This document shows positions 1-9,360 of a DNA stretch of 64,000 nt, piece by piece (position 1 is the stretch's first letter; each line of letters opens with the position of its first letter). The position numbers and the translations under genes were made by a program. The stretch is from the NCBI RefSeq assembly GCF_023015765.1, contig NZ_JALKAL010000008.1:98939-162938 (forward strand). The letters are read 5' to 3'. This DNA comes from Ornithinimicrobium sp. F0845 (GTDB lineage: Bacteria; Actinomycetota; Actinomycetes; Actinomycetales; Dermatophilaceae). A model generated the notes under the pieces. It was given only the letters and a program-made list of their open reading frames with translations. It ran no database searches and was not told the DNA's origin.

Positions 1-1234
1 CGGCGGGCCAGGCGCTCCAGCCCGGCGGCGTTCTGGGCCTGGACACCGAGCCGCAGGTGCTGCGGTCCCAGCGGGGCGCCGTCGGCCGCGGCGGCGGTCC
101 GGGCGGCAGCCACCGCGCGGGCGACCTGGGCCGGGGCCAGGGCCAGGTGCTCGGCCACGCCGTCCAGGGCGCCGCGGTCGGCGCCCAGGTAGGTGGCCCA
201 CACCTGGGCGCGCTCGGCGGGCTCGAGCGGTGGGACCGTCACGCTCAGCGGGGTCTGGGCCGTCCACCGCGGGTCCCAGGAGTCGTGGCCGGTGAGGATA
301 ACGGGGACGTCCGCGGTGGTCAGCGTGCGCAACGCCTCGGGGGCCGAGCCGGCGAGCGCCTCGACGGGACCGGCGACGAGGCCCGCGGAGCGGAAGAGCG
401 CCTCGCGGCAGGCCGCCCGGAGCAGCTCGACCGGTGCCGGATGCTCGGGCACCCGGGTGAGGTCGATCGCGACGGTCCCGAGGCCGGCCTCGCCCAGTGC
501 GGCGGCGGCGACGGAGCCGCCGGCGTCGGGGGAGGGTTCGCGCAGGTGGAGTAGGTGGGCGCCGGAGGCCAGGGCCCGTCCCAGACGGGTGGCGAGCGGC
601 ACGGGGAAGGGATGGGTGTCGAGCAGGTAGGAGGCCAGCTCCGGCGCGGGGTCCTGGTGCCCGAGCAGGTGGGCCGTGACCCGGTCGGGGACGCGGAGCG
701 CGCGGGTCAGGAACGGCCGGTCCTCGTCCTCCACGTGTAGCAGGCCACGCCGCACGAGACGCCCGGCGGGACCGAGCCGGGCCCGCGCGTCGGCGTCCTC
801 CGGTGCCGCCCCCACGACCTCGAGCGCCAGGCCGGTGGTCGCGCGCCGCCGACTCACGTCGTCGTTGAGATAGCCGTAGAGCCGCTCGAACCGGCTGTCC
901 AGGTCGGGCAGCAGGGTGGTCAGCACCAGGTCGAGGTCCAGGTCGTCGAGATCGGCGTCCCGGGCCAACTGCCGCAGCACCAACTGGTGTCCCTCACGCT
1001 CCAGGCGGTCACCGAGATCGGCCACCTCCTGTCGGCCGGCGGTGTCCACGTCGGGACGCACGGCCGCTGACGCGAGCAGCCGCACGGCGGTGTCGTCGCT
1101 GACGTAGAGCCCGCGGAACGGGTCCTCCGGTGCGGGGTCGTCGGCCTGGCGGTGCTCGACCAGCGAGCGCACCCGGTCCTCGATGAGGGCCAACCGGGCG
1201 CGCAGGTAGGCGAGGTCGGGAGGGACACCGCTCA
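1..1234 (-). CDS. Contractile injection system AAA+ ATPase, N-terminal part (runs off the left edge)
   Basis: The minus frame opens with ATG at 1234-1232 (MSGVPPDLAYLRARLALIED) and stays open to base 1, giving 411 codons without a stop. The N-terminal ~220 residues look like the winged-helix region found in ATPases of extracellular/cytoplasmic contractile injection systems (CIS); the next ~190 residues read as a degenerate AAA-like segment (for example DVPVILTGHDSWDPRW). The Walker A/B core is not inside the window and should lie to the left. The start overlaps the stop of the DUF4255 gene by 3 bases, so the two are cotranscribed. In Streptomyces CIS loci a DUF4255 gene and this ATPase are neighbours, which supports the call. 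The ATPase is thought to act on particle assembly or disassembly. Family confidence is good; the exact role is inferred. Confidence 0.75.
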
Positions 1235-1903
1235 TGGCTTCTTCCTCGCCCGGGCCGTGCGCTTGATCGCGGGACGGCGCGCCTCCTGGCGCGTCTCGGC
1301 GTTGCGCGGTTCCTCGCGGGACGGCCAGCCGTCGACGCCGCCCATGGAGACCAGCGGCGCCTCCTGCACGGGCGGTCCGGTCTCGAAGCCCTGGCGGGTC
1401 TCCAGCGGCGCGGTGACCACGAGGTCCAGGGAGGGTTTGAGTTCGCCACCCAGCGCGGTCCACACGTCGGCGAACGACCGGTCCTCCGGTGGTGGGAGCG
1501 CGATCGTCATCGCCACGGACGTCTCTGCCTCCGCCAGCGACCCGGTGAGCAGGTCCGGGGGGACCTGGTCGAACTTCAGGAAGCACTCCAGCAGGTGAGC
1601 GAGCAGGCGGTGCTCGTCCTCGGGGCGCGCGGTCCACGCGGTGATCAGGTAGGAGAGCTTGAAGTGCCGTGGGGGCAGGCGTCGACCGATGACGACCTGG
1701 TCGGGGGAGTACTCGTTGATCATGCCCCGCGTGCGGCGTCGCATGTCCTCGCGGATGTCGTAGAGGTAGACGTCGATCGTGGGCGCGCTGCGGCGCCCCG
1801 CCCACTCCTTGGTCGGGGCATCGAAAACAACCTCCACGTCCTTCGCGCCGGTCGCCTCCCGCTCGATCAGCGCCTTGACGGCGGAGTCCACCTCGTGGAT
1901 CAC
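1232..1903 (-). CDS. DUF4255 (Pvc16-type) contractile injection system protein
   Basis: The product is 223 aa and starts with GTG at 1903 (V-I-H-E-V-D-S-A-V). The N-terminal ~170 residues match the DUF4255/Pvc16_N fold: a VDVYLYDI-like strand (PTIDVYLYDIREDMRRR), then PPRHFKLSYLITAWT and HRLLAHLLECFL. This family is a hallmark of phage-tail-like contractile injection particles, where it forms or contacts the terminal cap of the sheath-tube. The last ~45 residues are basic and low complexity (KRTARARKKP), unlike the core. The gene overlaps the downstream ATPase start by 3 bases and is divergent from the membrane protein gene at 2144, leaving a 240-base shared promoter region. The ribosome binding site is weak, so the start may be slightly internal. 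The family call is firm; no other structural CIS gene is in the window. Confidence 0.82.
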   Translation of the reverse strand: MIHEVDSAVKALIEREATGAKDVEVVFDAPTKEWAGRRSAPTIDVYLYDIREDMRRRTRGMINEYSPDQVVIGRRLPPRHFKLSYLITAWTARPEDEHRLLAHLLECFLKFDQVPPDLLTGSLAEAETSVAMTIALPPPEDRSFADVWTALGGELKPSLDLVVTAPLETRQGFETGPPVQEAPLVSMGGVDGWPSREEPRNAETRQEARRPAIKRTARARKKP

Positions 1904-2143
1904 GTCTGCAGTCTTCCAGCCCGGCGCGGGCCGTGGAACCGGACGCGGAGCCGCTCTCGGGGCACCTCCGGTTGCCCCGAGGGGCAGAGCCCCGTGCCCG
2001 GTATGCCGTACCTGCCCCGGTGCCCTGTCGGTGTACCCCCGGCGCCCGTACGCTGGAGCGGCGGGGCGGCACAGGCCCGTTCCGCTGTTGACCCGTTCCG
2101 CGTGTGGCTCGTTCCGCGTGTGGCCCGTGAGGAGGCGTTGCCC

Positions 2144-3793
2144 GTGGCCGATCCGGTGGTCGAGCTCGAGCCGGTCGCGGCCGCCGTCGAGCCGGGGGGC
2201 CAGACCCGGGTCGTGGTCACCGTCGTCAACGAGGGCACCATCGTCGAGGGCTACCGGGTGGAGGTGCTGGACGATGTCACCGGCACCGGTCGGGACGTGG
2301 TCGGCCCCGCGTCATGGTCCGAGGTGCTGCCCGCCGAGGGCGGTCGGACCGGGGAGGGCGGCGAGCCGGACCTGACCGTCTATCCCGGTCAGCAGGGTGT
2401 CGTCGTGGTGGTCTTCTCCCCGCCCGTGGGCACCCGGGTGCCCGGTGGCCGGTGCGCGTTCGCCATCCGGGTCAGCTCCGTCGTCGACCCTGACACCAGC
2501 ACGGTGATCGAGGGCGATCTGGACATCGGGAAGGTCACCGCCCTGCAGGCCAAGCTCGTGCCGGTGACCTCCACCGGGCGGTGGCGCGGCAAGCACCTGG
2601 TGGAGCTGTCCAACTGGGGCAACACACCGGCAAGGTTGCGCGTGGTCGCGGAGGACCCGGACCGGGCACTGGGGTTCCTCGTGCAACCCGACACCGTCGA
2701 GCTGCCGGTCGGGGCGTCCGCGCAGGTGCGGCTGAAGGCCCGCACGCGCAAACCCACGTTGCGCGGCACCGCGGCCAGGCTGCCGTTCACGGTGCGGGCG
2801 GAGCCCGCGGACGGCGCGCCGACCCCGCAGGCGCCCCCCGTGCCCGGCATGCCGCTCGTCGAACCTCACACGGCGACCGTCGACGGGGCCTTCAACCAGA
2901 AGCCGATCCTGACCAAGGGCGTGGTGCTCGGCGCCGGACTGGTGCTCGTCGGGGTGGCCGGCCTCACGGCATACGGGCTCATGACCCGCGGCGACGGCGC
3001 GCAGAACTTCCAGGAGTTGGGGGTTCCCGACACCCCGGAGGTGTCCGTGGAGGCGACCGGGCCGGAGTCGGTGCGGGTCAGCTGGATCCCGCTGGACCAG
3101 GTCGAGGGCTACAAGCTGTTCCAGCTGGACGCGCAGGGGGCGGTGACCACCGAGATGCCGCTGGCGCCGGAGCTGGGGGCAACGCCGGTCGAGGGGCTGG
3201 CACCGGACCAGGAGCACTGCTTCACGATGGCGGCGGTCCGCGGTGAGGTCCAGTCCCCGCAGTCGGCCCCCGTGTGCGCGCACACCCCGGTAGCTGCTCC
3301 CACCGATGAACCCACGACCACCGGGCCGCCCGAGGAGACGACCGAGGCGGCACCCACGACCGAGGGGCAACCCACGGACACCGGAGCGGCGGAGACCACC
3401 GGGGCCCCGACCACCGACGGCCCGGCGGAGACCGGCGCCACCGCCACCGCTGTGCCACCGGCGCCGCCCACCGACGAGCCGCCCTTCGAGCCGGGTGAGT
3501 GGGCCGCGGTGGTGGGCGTGTTCCCGGCGCTGGGCACCGCCGGGGAGACCGGGGCCACCCAGCTCGTCGAGGATCTCGAGGCGGAGGGGGTGGAGGCGCT
3601 GGCCGTCAACACCGAGGAGTTCCCGGACCTGGGGCTCGCCGAGCAGGGATGGCTGGTCCTGCTCGACGGGAAGACCACCTTCGAGGAGGCATCCCAGGCA
3701 TGCCAGGACGTGCAGGCGGCACTGCCCGAGCTGGTGGGTTTCTGCAACCCGCCGGTCCAGCCGGTGAGTCCTGTCCCGGTGGAGACCGGTTAG
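2144..3793 (+). CDS. CIS-associated membrane protein (CisA/'hydrolytic protein' type) with FnIII and SPOR-like C-terminus
   Basis: I chose GTG at 2144 because GGAGG at 2131-2135 lies 8 bases upstream; the frame is open further back, but that part only mirrors the DUF4255 gene. The 549-aa product has an N-terminal region of two Ig-like/COG1470-like units (~1-250, e.g. VTVVNEGTIVEGYRVEVLDD, then a second unit with VELSNWGNTPARLRVVAED). One membrane helix follows at ~260-282 (GVVLGAGLVLVGVAGLTAYGL), then an FnIII domain at ~294-383 (VSVEATGPESVRVSWIPLD), a Thr/Pro/Glu linker and a ~100-aa SPOR-like end. Proteins called 'hydrolytic protein' with this layout sit beside Streptomyces CIS genes; from memory one is CisA, a membrane protein needed for CIS-dependent cell death. 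No catalytic motif is visible, so the name 'hydrolytic' is not supported here. Confidence 0.7.
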   Translation: MADPVVELEPVAAAVEPGGQTRVVVTVVNEGTIVEGYRVEVLDDVTGTGRDVVGPASWSEVLPAEGGRTGEGGEPDLTVYPGQQGVVVVVFSPPVGTRVPGGRCAFAIRVSSVVDPDTSTVIEGDLDIGKVTALQAKLVPVTSTGRWRGKHLVELSNWGNTPARLRVVAEDPDRALGFLVQPDTVELPVGASAQVRLKARTRKPTLRGTAARLPFTVRAEPADGAPTPQAPPVPGMPLVEPHTATVDGAFNQKPILTKGVVLGAGLVLVGVAGLTAYGLMTRGDGAQNFQELGVPDTPEVSVEATGPESVRVSWIPLDQVEGYKLFQLDAQGAVTTEMPLAPELGATPVEGLAPDQEHCFTMAAVRGEVQSPQSAPVCAHTPVAAPTDEPTTTGPPEETTEAAPTTEGQPTDTGAAETTGAPTTDGPAETGATATAVPPAPPTDEPPFEPGEWAAVVGVFPALGTAGETGATQLVEDLEAEGVEALAVNTEEFPDLGLAEQGWLVLLDGKTTFEEASQACQDVQAALPELVGFCNPPVQPVSPVPVETG

Positions 3794-3854
3794 CCGCACG
3801 GCTCCCTCTGCGATCCAACGGCCGCACGGTCGCCGACGACGAACCGTCAGCCGC

Positions 3855-4913
3855 TCACGGCCGCGCCAGCAGCGTGAGCTGCGACAGCCCGGCGACGTCC
3901 TGGATCCGCTCGTCGTCTCCCGTGTAGGTCTCCCCAATACTGATCGTGAGACGGCCCACTGCCCTCTCCGTGTCGAAGGGCACCTCCTGCAGCTCGGGAG
4001 CGCGGGTCAGATCCACCGTCCGGCAGGTCCCGTCCGGCAGCTGCACGTGCAGCTGGGTGGGGATGTGCTGGAGCGGCCGGTCGGACGGGTCGGTGACGCC
4101 GGTGATCACGTGCAGTTCCCGCACCCGGGTCTCCGGGAAGGTCAGGACGACTCTGCCCCCGCGGCCGTCCCCGCAGGACGGCCGCCCTTCCGGTGGGGTC
4201 CAGCCGGTGACCCACGCGGTGGTCGGGTCGGCGTCGAGGAGCCCGTTGGGGTCGTTGTCCCCGATCACCGAGTCCTCCGGCAGCGCCTGGGCACCCACGT
4301 CGCGGACCGGGTCGAGCCGGTTGGTCACGTCATACCACCGGTCCATGGTCCATCCGACGGGGTCGCTGCCCACGACGGCGAACCCGCCGAGCACCACCGC
4401 TGCGATGAGCGCAGTCACGCCGACACGACGCCACCGGTAGAGAGGGGGCAGGCTGCGCCGGTAGGCGCGGCGGGCAAGCCGCGTGTCCGACCGCAGGAGC
4501 CGACTCCACCAGCCGCGTCGCCTCGGCTCGGGGCCGCGGGCCGGAGCTCCCGTGGCCAGGACCTGGCCGCAGTGTCCGCAGAACCGCCGGTCCGGCCCGT
4601 TCTCGTGACCGCAGTTCGGGCAGGCACGGCCGGAGGTGACAGCCGGTGCGGTCGCCACGGGAGCGGGGGGTGTTGCCGCGGTCTCCGGCGCTCGTGTCAC
4701 GGCGAGCGGCATCGTGACGTCGCGCTGCGGGATCGGGGCGGTGGTGTCGGCCAGTGGCGCGCCCTCCGGCCCCCCGTCCGGTGCTGTCTCGGCCCTCGCG
4801 GCCGGTGCGGCGTCCCCGTCACGCTCGTCCCAGCCCAGATAGATGCCGCAGAACAGGCAGAACTGGGTGCCCGGCGGGTTTGGCTCCCCGCAACCGGTGC
4901 AGACGTCATTCAC
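3855..4913 (-). CDS. Double zinc-ribbon membrane protein with discoidin-like C-terminus
   Basis: GTG at 4913 is preceded by GGAGGTGA five bases upstream; longer versions of the frame are low-complexity antisense of the neighbouring gene. The 352-aa protein begins with a zinc ribbon (CTGCGEPNPPGTQFCLFCG, Cys pairs near residues 5/8 and 19/22). A second ribbon lies at ~98-116 (CPNCGHENGPDRRFCGHCG), followed by a basic stretch, one membrane helix at ~161-182 (VGVTALIAAVVLGGFAVVG) and a C-terminal beta-rich domain of the F5/8C/NADase-type glycan-binding sort (DADPTTAWVTGW, then a strand with HVITGVTDPSD). The topology suggests cytoplasmic zinc ribbons and an outside ligand-binding domain. It is divergent, 86 bases apart, from a dynamin gene whose N-terminal ribbon is strikingly alike. 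Family members occur near actinobacterial CIS genes; the function is unknown. Confidence 0.65.
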   Translation of the reverse strand: MNDVCTGCGEPNPPGTQFCLFCGIYLGWDERDGDAAPAARAETAPDGGPEGAPLADTTAPIPQRDVTMPLAVTRAPETAATPPAPVATAPAVTSGRACPNCGHENGPDRRFCGHCGQVLATGAPARGPEPRRRGWWSRLLRSDTRLARRAYRRSLPPLYRWRRVGVTALIAAVVLGGFAVVGSDPVGWTMDRWYDVTNRLDPVRDVGAQALPEDSVIGDNDPNGLLDADPTTAWVTGWTPPEGRPSCGDGRGGRVVLTFPETRVRELHVITGVTDPSDRPLQHIPTQLHVQLPDGTCRTVDLTRAPELQEVPFDTERAVGRLTISIGETYTGDDERIQDVAGLSQLTLLARP

Positions 4914-4999
4914 GACAGTCACCTCCGTGGGACGAGGGTCGACGGGACGGGACAAATGCTCGATAGTAGGCAGGAACCAGGCGCTACGAAGGGGACACC

Positions 5000-7243
5000 G
5001 TGGCCGTGTGCACCAGTTGCGGCCTCCGCAACGAGGAGGGCGCGGTCTTCTGTGCCCGGTGCAACCACTTCCTGGAGTGGGAGGACACGCCGCCGCAGCC
5101 CCCCGCCCCGGAGCCCGAGCCGGAGGATGAGTCGGTCCCAGAGCCCGAGTCCGACCCGGAGCCCGAGCCGGAGGGTGAGTCGGTCCCAGAGCCCGAGCCC
5201 GAGCCCGACCCGGAGCCCGAGCCGGAGGATGAGGCTGGGCCGCCGGAGGAAGAGCTCGAGCCGGAGGAGGACCCGGTTTCGGAGGTGCCACTCCCGGAGC
5301 CTGAGCCTGAGCGTGAGGTAGAGCCGGTCCGAGAGGTCTCCGAGCCAGACGTAGAGCCCGTCCGGGAGGTCTCCGAGCCGGACGTAGAGCCGGTCCAGGA
5401 GCACTCCGAGCCCCGGCCCGAACCGGAGTCGACGGAGTCCCAGACAGCTGGGTCCGGGTCGCTCCCACCCGTCACCAGGGTCCTGGAGACCATCGACCAG
5501 GGCGCCCGGCTGGCCCGGGAGCAGGGCCGTCCGGACCTTGTGGAGCACCTGGAGCAGGCCCGGGGGCGGCTCCGGCACGGCACCGCCACGGTGGCGGTCG
5601 TGGGCGAGTTCAAGCAGGGCAAGTCGACCCTGGTCAACGCCCTGCTGCAGACCGCGGTCTGCCCGGTGGACGCCGACATCGTGACGGCCGTGCCGACCGT
5701 GGTCGGCCACGGGGAGAAGGTGAGCGTCACGGCATACTTGGAGCCGGTCGGTGACGGCCCGGTGCGACCGGTCCAGGCCTCGCTCAACGACATCCGTGAG
5801 CTGGTGGCCACGAGCTCGGGCGACGGTGGTCAGCGGTATGTCGAGGTGCACCTGCCGCACCGGATGCTGCGGGCGGGTCTGCGGCTGATCGACACTCCGG
5901 GGGTGGGTGGACTGGACTCGGCCTACGGTCAGCTGGCGCTCGGTGCCCTGCAGACCGCGGACGGCGCACTGTTCGTCACGGACGCCTCGCAGGAGCTCAC
6001 GGCGCCGGAGCTGGACTTCCTCCGCTCCGCCACGAGCCGCTGCCCGAACACGGCCGTGGTGATCAGCAAGACCGACCTCTATCCCGAGTGGCGCCGCATG
6101 GTCGAGCTGAACCAGAGCCACCTGCGGGCCGCCGGGATCGAGGTCCCTGTGCTGCCGGTGTCCTCGTTCCTGCGGCTGCGGGCGACGACGGACCCCTCGT
6201 TGAACGAGGAGGCGGGCTTTGCCCCGCTCGTGACCTTCCTCGCCTCCGTGGTGTCCACCCAGGCGGGGCGCGCTGCGGAGCAGGCGGCCGCCGAGGTGGA
6301 CTTCGTGGCCGAGCACCTCGCCGCGGCGACCCAGGCCGAGCGGGCGGTGCTCGCCGAGCCGGTCCGGTCCGCGGACGTCATCGAGGACCTGGACCGAACC
6401 CGGCAGCGCGCGGCCGGCCTGGCTGCTGCCTCGGCCGGCTGGAAGGTGGCGCTCGCGGACGGCGTGCAGGACCTCATCGCCGACGTGGACCACGACCTGC
6501 AGCAGCGACTGCGGTCGGTGCTGCGGGAGGTCGAGGGCATCATCGACGCCGGCGACCCGGCGGAGACGTGGTCGGACATCGAGGTGTGGCTGCGCCGGCA
6601 GGTGGCCACCGCCGTCCTGCAGAACCGCGAGCTCCTGCAGTCCCGTGCGACCGATCTGGCGACGGACCTGGCGGTCGACTTCGAGCTCACCGGCGGTGCG
6701 TTCGCGCTCCGGCTCCGGGGTCTGAGCGATGTGTCCGAGACCGCTGCGATGCCGGATGCCGCCGCGATCGCGCTCCGGCCCGGCCGGCTGCAGTCCATCA
6801 TGATGGTCACCCGCACGACGACCTTCGGCCCGATGCTGATCATGGGTGTGGCGGGCCTGTTCGGGCTCGCCATGCCGCTCGTCGGTGTGGCGGCGGCCGC
6901 CGTGGGCGCGGGCCTGGGGAGGCGGGCGCTGCGCGAGGAGACCGAGCGGGTGCGGTCGGGCCGGCGGCTGCAGGCCAAGGCCGCCGCCCGCAAGTATGTC
7001 GAGGAGGTCTCCTTCGTCCTGGGCAAGGAGAGTCGCGACAGCCTCCGCGAGACACAGCGTCAGCTGCGCGACGACTTCCAGGCGCGGGCCGAGGTGCTCG
7101 AGGCGTCGGTGGCGGCTGCGCACCGTGCCGCCCAGCAGGCCAGCGCCCTCACCCCGGAGGCGCGGGCGGCCCGGTCCCGCGAGCTGGACGCGCACACGGA
7201 CCGGTTGGCGCAGCTGACGAGCCGTCCCCGCGGCACGGGCTGA
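5000..7243 (+). CDS. Dynamin-like GTPase with N-terminal zinc ribbon and acidic repeat linker
   Basis: GTG at 5000 follows AAGGGGA. The product is 747 aa. Residues 4-21 form a zinc ribbon ([18 protein letters not shown]). Residues ~33-150 are a Pro/Glu-rich linker ending in three 11-residue repeats ([11 protein letters not shown] type). The G domain follows: P-loop GEFKQGKST (~202), DTPGVGG (~297) and SKTD (~355). A hydrophobic hairpin at ~611-640 ([20 protein letters not shown]) inside an otherwise helical stalk suggests membrane insertion, as in DynA/DynB or IniA/IniC type bacterial dynamins. The next gene, 16 bases downstream, is a second GTPase of the same superfamily, and bacterial dynamins often work as such pairs. 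The location beside CIS genes suggests a membrane-remodelling or membrane-repair role during injection-system firing; this is inference. Confidence 0.8.
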   Translation: MAVCTSCGLRNEEGAVFCARCNHFLEWEDTPPQPPAPEPEPEDESVPEPESDPEPEPEGESVPEPEPEPDPEPEPEDEAGPPEEELEPEEDPVSEVPLPEPEPEREVEPVREVSEPDVEPVREVSEPDVEPVQEHSEPRPEPESTESQTAGSGSLPPVTRVLETIDQGARLAREQGRPDLVEHLEQARGRLRHGTATVAVVGEFKQGKSTLVNALLQTAVCPVDADIVTAVPTVVGHGEKVSVTAYLEPVGDGPVRPVQASLNDIRELVATSSGDGGQRYVEVHLPHRMLRAGLRLIDTPGVGGLDSAYGQLALGALQTADGALFVTDASQELTAPELDFLRSATSRCPNTAVVISKTDLYPEWRRMVELNQSHLRAAGIEVPVLPVSSFLRLRATTDPSLNEEAGFAPLVTFLASVVSTQAGRAAEQAAAEVDFVAEHLAAATQAERAVLAEPVRSADVIEDLDRTRQRAAGLAAASAGWKVALADGVQDLIADVDHDLQQRLRSVLREVEGIIDAGDPAETWSDIEVWLRRQVATAVLQNRELLQSRATDLATDLAVDFELTGGAFALRLRGLSDVSETAAMPDAAAIALRPGRLQSIMMVTRTTTFGPMLIMGVAGLFGLAMPLVGVAAAAVGAGLGRRALREETERVRSGRRLQAKAAARKYVEEVSFVLGKESRDSLRETQRQLRDDFQARAEVLEASVAAAHRAAQQASALTPEARAARSRELDAHTDRLAQLTSRPRGTG

Positions 7244-7258
7244 GAGGAGGCTGGGGTC

Positions 7259-8737
7259 ATGTCGGAGAGTCTGGTGGGTCGGGTGGGCACGGCGGTCGAC
7301 CGTGCCGCGGACCGCGCCCCGACGGCCGAGGCGGCCCAGGAGCTGCGTGCGCTGCGTGCACGGCTCGACGGGCCGCTCCGGCTGGCCATCGCCGGACGGG
7401 TCAAGGCGGGCAAGTCCACGCTGCTCAACGCCCTCGTGGGGGAGAACCTGGCGCCGACCGACGCGGGGGAGTGCACCCGGGTGGTGACGTGGTACAGCTA
7501 CGGCGCGGCCCCGAGGGTGCTGCTGCACCCGCTCGACGGTCCGCCGGTCGACCGCCCGTTCCAGCGGGACGACGGCGCGCTCAACATCGACCTCGGCGGG
7601 CGGTCTCCCGAACAGATCGACCACCTGGAGGTCCGGTGGCCCACCCGTCGGCTGCAGGGTCTGACGCTGGTCGACACCCCGGGCATCGCCTCGATCTCCA
7701 CCGAGGTGTCTGCGCGCACCCACCAGGCCCTCACCGGAGACGTGGGGCAGGTCGCGGTCGCCGACGCCGTCCTCTATCTGCTGCGCCACGCCCACGCCAG
7801 CGACATGAACTTCATGGAGGCCTTCCGCGACCGGCAGGTCACCGAGGGGACTCCGGTGAACACGGTCGGCGTGCTGTCGCGAGCCGATGAGATCGGGTCC
7901 TGCCGGTTGGACTCGATGACGGTCGCTGCCCGGGTCGCCGAGCGGTATGCCCAGGACCCGCGGGTGCGTCGCCTTTGCCCCACGGTGGTCCCGGTGAACG
8001 GGCTGCTGGGGCACGCCGCGGCGACCCTGCGGGAGTCCGAGTTCGCCCACCTGGCGGCGATCGCCCGTGCGCCGCAGGAGGAGGTGGCTCGCCTGCTGCT
8101 CACCGCCGACCGGTTCGGCCGCAACGAGGCCCCCCACGACCCGGGCCCGGCCGAGCGTCAGCACCTGCTGCACAGGTTCGGGCTCTTCGGGGTGCGGGTC
8201 GCGGTGCAGCTGATCTCGAGCGGTGCGGTGACCGACGCGTCCGGGCTGGCCGAGGCGCTGCGGAGCCGGTCCGGTCTCCAGGAGCTGAGGAGCCTGCTGA
8301 CGGTCCAGTTCACCGAGCGCAGCCGGCTGCTCAGGGCCCAGTCGGTCCTCGCCGGGCTCCGGTCGGTGCTGCACCGGGCGGACTGGCCGGAAGCCGCGGA
8401 CCTGCTGGGGGAGGTTGAGCGGTTGGTGTCCAGCTCCCATGAGCTGGAGGAGCTGCACCTGCTCGGGGAGCTGCGGACCGGGGCGCTGGAGCTGCCACCC
8501 GACCGGGCCGCCACGCTCGAGCGGCTCTTCGGCGGTGTCGGGACGGGTGCGGCCGCCCGGCTGGGCGTCCCCGATGCCCCCTCCGATGAGCTGCGCCAGG
8601 AGGCGGTGGCGCAACTCGACTCGTGGCACCGCGTGGCGCGGCACCCGCTCACCAGTCGACAGGTCCATGTCCTGTGCCAGAGCGCCGTGCGCAGCCTCGA
8701 GGCGATGCTGGACGGCGATCTTGCCCCGAGGTCCTAG
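7259..8737 (+). CDS. Second dynamin-like GTPase (partner of the upstream gene)
   Basis: ATG at 7259 has GAGGAGG upstream. The 492-aa product carries the P-loop GRVKAGKST (~45-53), DTPGIAS (~139) and SRADEIG (~206), the order expected of a dynamin-family G domain. It is shorter than its neighbour and has no evident hydrophobic hairpin, so it probably depends on the first GTPase for membrane contact, as with IniC next to IniA. The C-terminal half is helical with many Leu/Glu/Arg residues. It is co-oriented with the preceding gene with a 15-base gap. It is convergent with the LuxR-type gene: both stop codons lie in the palindrome CTAG at 8734-8737, so the ends overlap by four bases. GTPase identity is clear; partner specificity is inferred. 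Confidence 0.8.
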   Translation: MSESLVGRVGTAVDRAADRAPTAEAAQELRALRARLDGPLRLAIAGRVKAGKSTLLNALVGENLAPTDAGECTRVVTWYSYGAAPRVLLHPLDGPPVDRPFQRDDGALNIDLGGRSPEQIDHLEVRWPTRRLQGLTLVDTPGIASISTEVSARTHQALTGDVGQVAVADAVLYLLRHAHASDMNFMEAFRDRQVTEGTPVNTVGVLSRADEIGSCRLDSMTVAARVAERYAQDPRVRRLCPTVVPVNGLLGHAAATLRESEFAHLAAIARAPQEEVARLLLTADRFGRNEAPHDPGPAERQHLLHRFGLFGVRVAVQLISSGAVTDASGLAEALRSRSGLQELRSLLTVQFTERSRLLRAQSVLAGLRSVLHRADWPEAADLLGEVERLVSSSHELEELHLLGELRTGALELPPDRAATLERLFGGVGTGAAARLGVPDAPSDELRQEAVAQLDSWHRVARHPLTSRQVHVLCQSAVRSLEAMLDGDLAPRS

Positions 8738-9360
8738 ATCAGACCCTCGCGCAGCGCGTACGCCACCGCGTGGGAGCGGTTGCGCAGCTGGAGCCGCGTG
8801 GTCAGGTCGTGGAGGACGTTCTTGACGGTGCGCTCGCTGTAGCACAGCTCGCGCGCGATCTCGGCCGTGTCGTGCCCGTCGGCGACGAGTCGCAGCACCT
8901 GCGCCTCCCGCGGGGTGAGTCCGGTGAACGTCAGCCCGCGCGGCGTGAGCACCTGGCGCTGCAACCGGCCGAGCTGGGTCATCAGCCGGCCGAGCATGTC
9001 GCCCGGGACCTCTCCCTCGCCCGAGTTGACCCGGGTGACGACACGGACCAGGTTCTCCGGCGTCGCGTCGCCGCGTCGCAGCAGCCCAGCGACGCCGGAC
9101 TCGGCGGCGGTGACCAGGCCGGCGTCGTCGATGGAAGTGGCCACCACGATCAGGTGGGGCTGGTCTCCGCGGCGCAGGCCGTGCAGGATGCGGGTCGCGG
9201 ACTCGTCGATGTGCTCGGTGACGACGATGGCGACCGTGGCCTGGTCCAGGCGGGACTCCTCGACGAGCCGGACCTCGGGTCGGCCTCGCAGTTGACTGAC
9301 GACGCCGGCCTGGGAGATCGGGTCCGCGCCATGGACGTAGGTGGTAACTGGTGCACTCAC
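8734..9360 (-). CDS. LuxR-family response-regulator-like protein with atypical receiver
   Basis: GTG at 9360 is preceded by GAGGGG (minus strand) with good spacing; an ATG 84 bases upstream would add an unrelated tail. The 208-aa protein has an N-terminal receiver-like domain (DPISQAGVVSQLRGRPEVRL, then LIVVATSIDD). The strand that normally ends in the phospho-accepting Asp reads AIVVTEHID, with Val-Thr-Glu-His instead of a clear D. The C-terminal GerE/LuxR helix-turn-helix is canonical (LTPREAQVLRLVADGHDTAEIAREL, of which TPREAQVLRLVADG is the start helix; then SERTVKNVLHDL). No sensor kinase is adjacent. A LuxR-type regulator is also found beside Streptomyces CIS loci, so this may regulate the CIS or dynamin genes. 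The signal input is unknown. Confidence 0.78.
   Translation of the reverse strand: MSAPVTTYVHGADPISQAGVVSQLRGRPEVRLVEESRLDQATVAIVVTEHIDESATRILHGLRRGDQPHLIVVATSIDDAGLVTAAESGVAGLLRRGDATPENLVRVVTRVNSGEGEVPGDMLGRLMTQLGRLQRQVLTPRGLTFTGLTPREAQVLRLVADGHDTAEIARELCYSERTVKNVLHDLTTRLQLRNRSHAVAYALREGLI

Noticed and set aside
1595..2143. Upstream extension of the CisA-like gene to 1595
   Set aside because: This part is antisense to DUF4255, low in complexity, and a GGAGG site favours GTG at 2144.
4919..8845. A 1308-codon minus-strand open frame antisense to both dynamin genes
   Set aside because: It has only low-complexity Arg/Gly/Leu sequence, no motif and no ribosome site; the opposite strand carries intact GTPase motifs. 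It is a GC-rich shadow.
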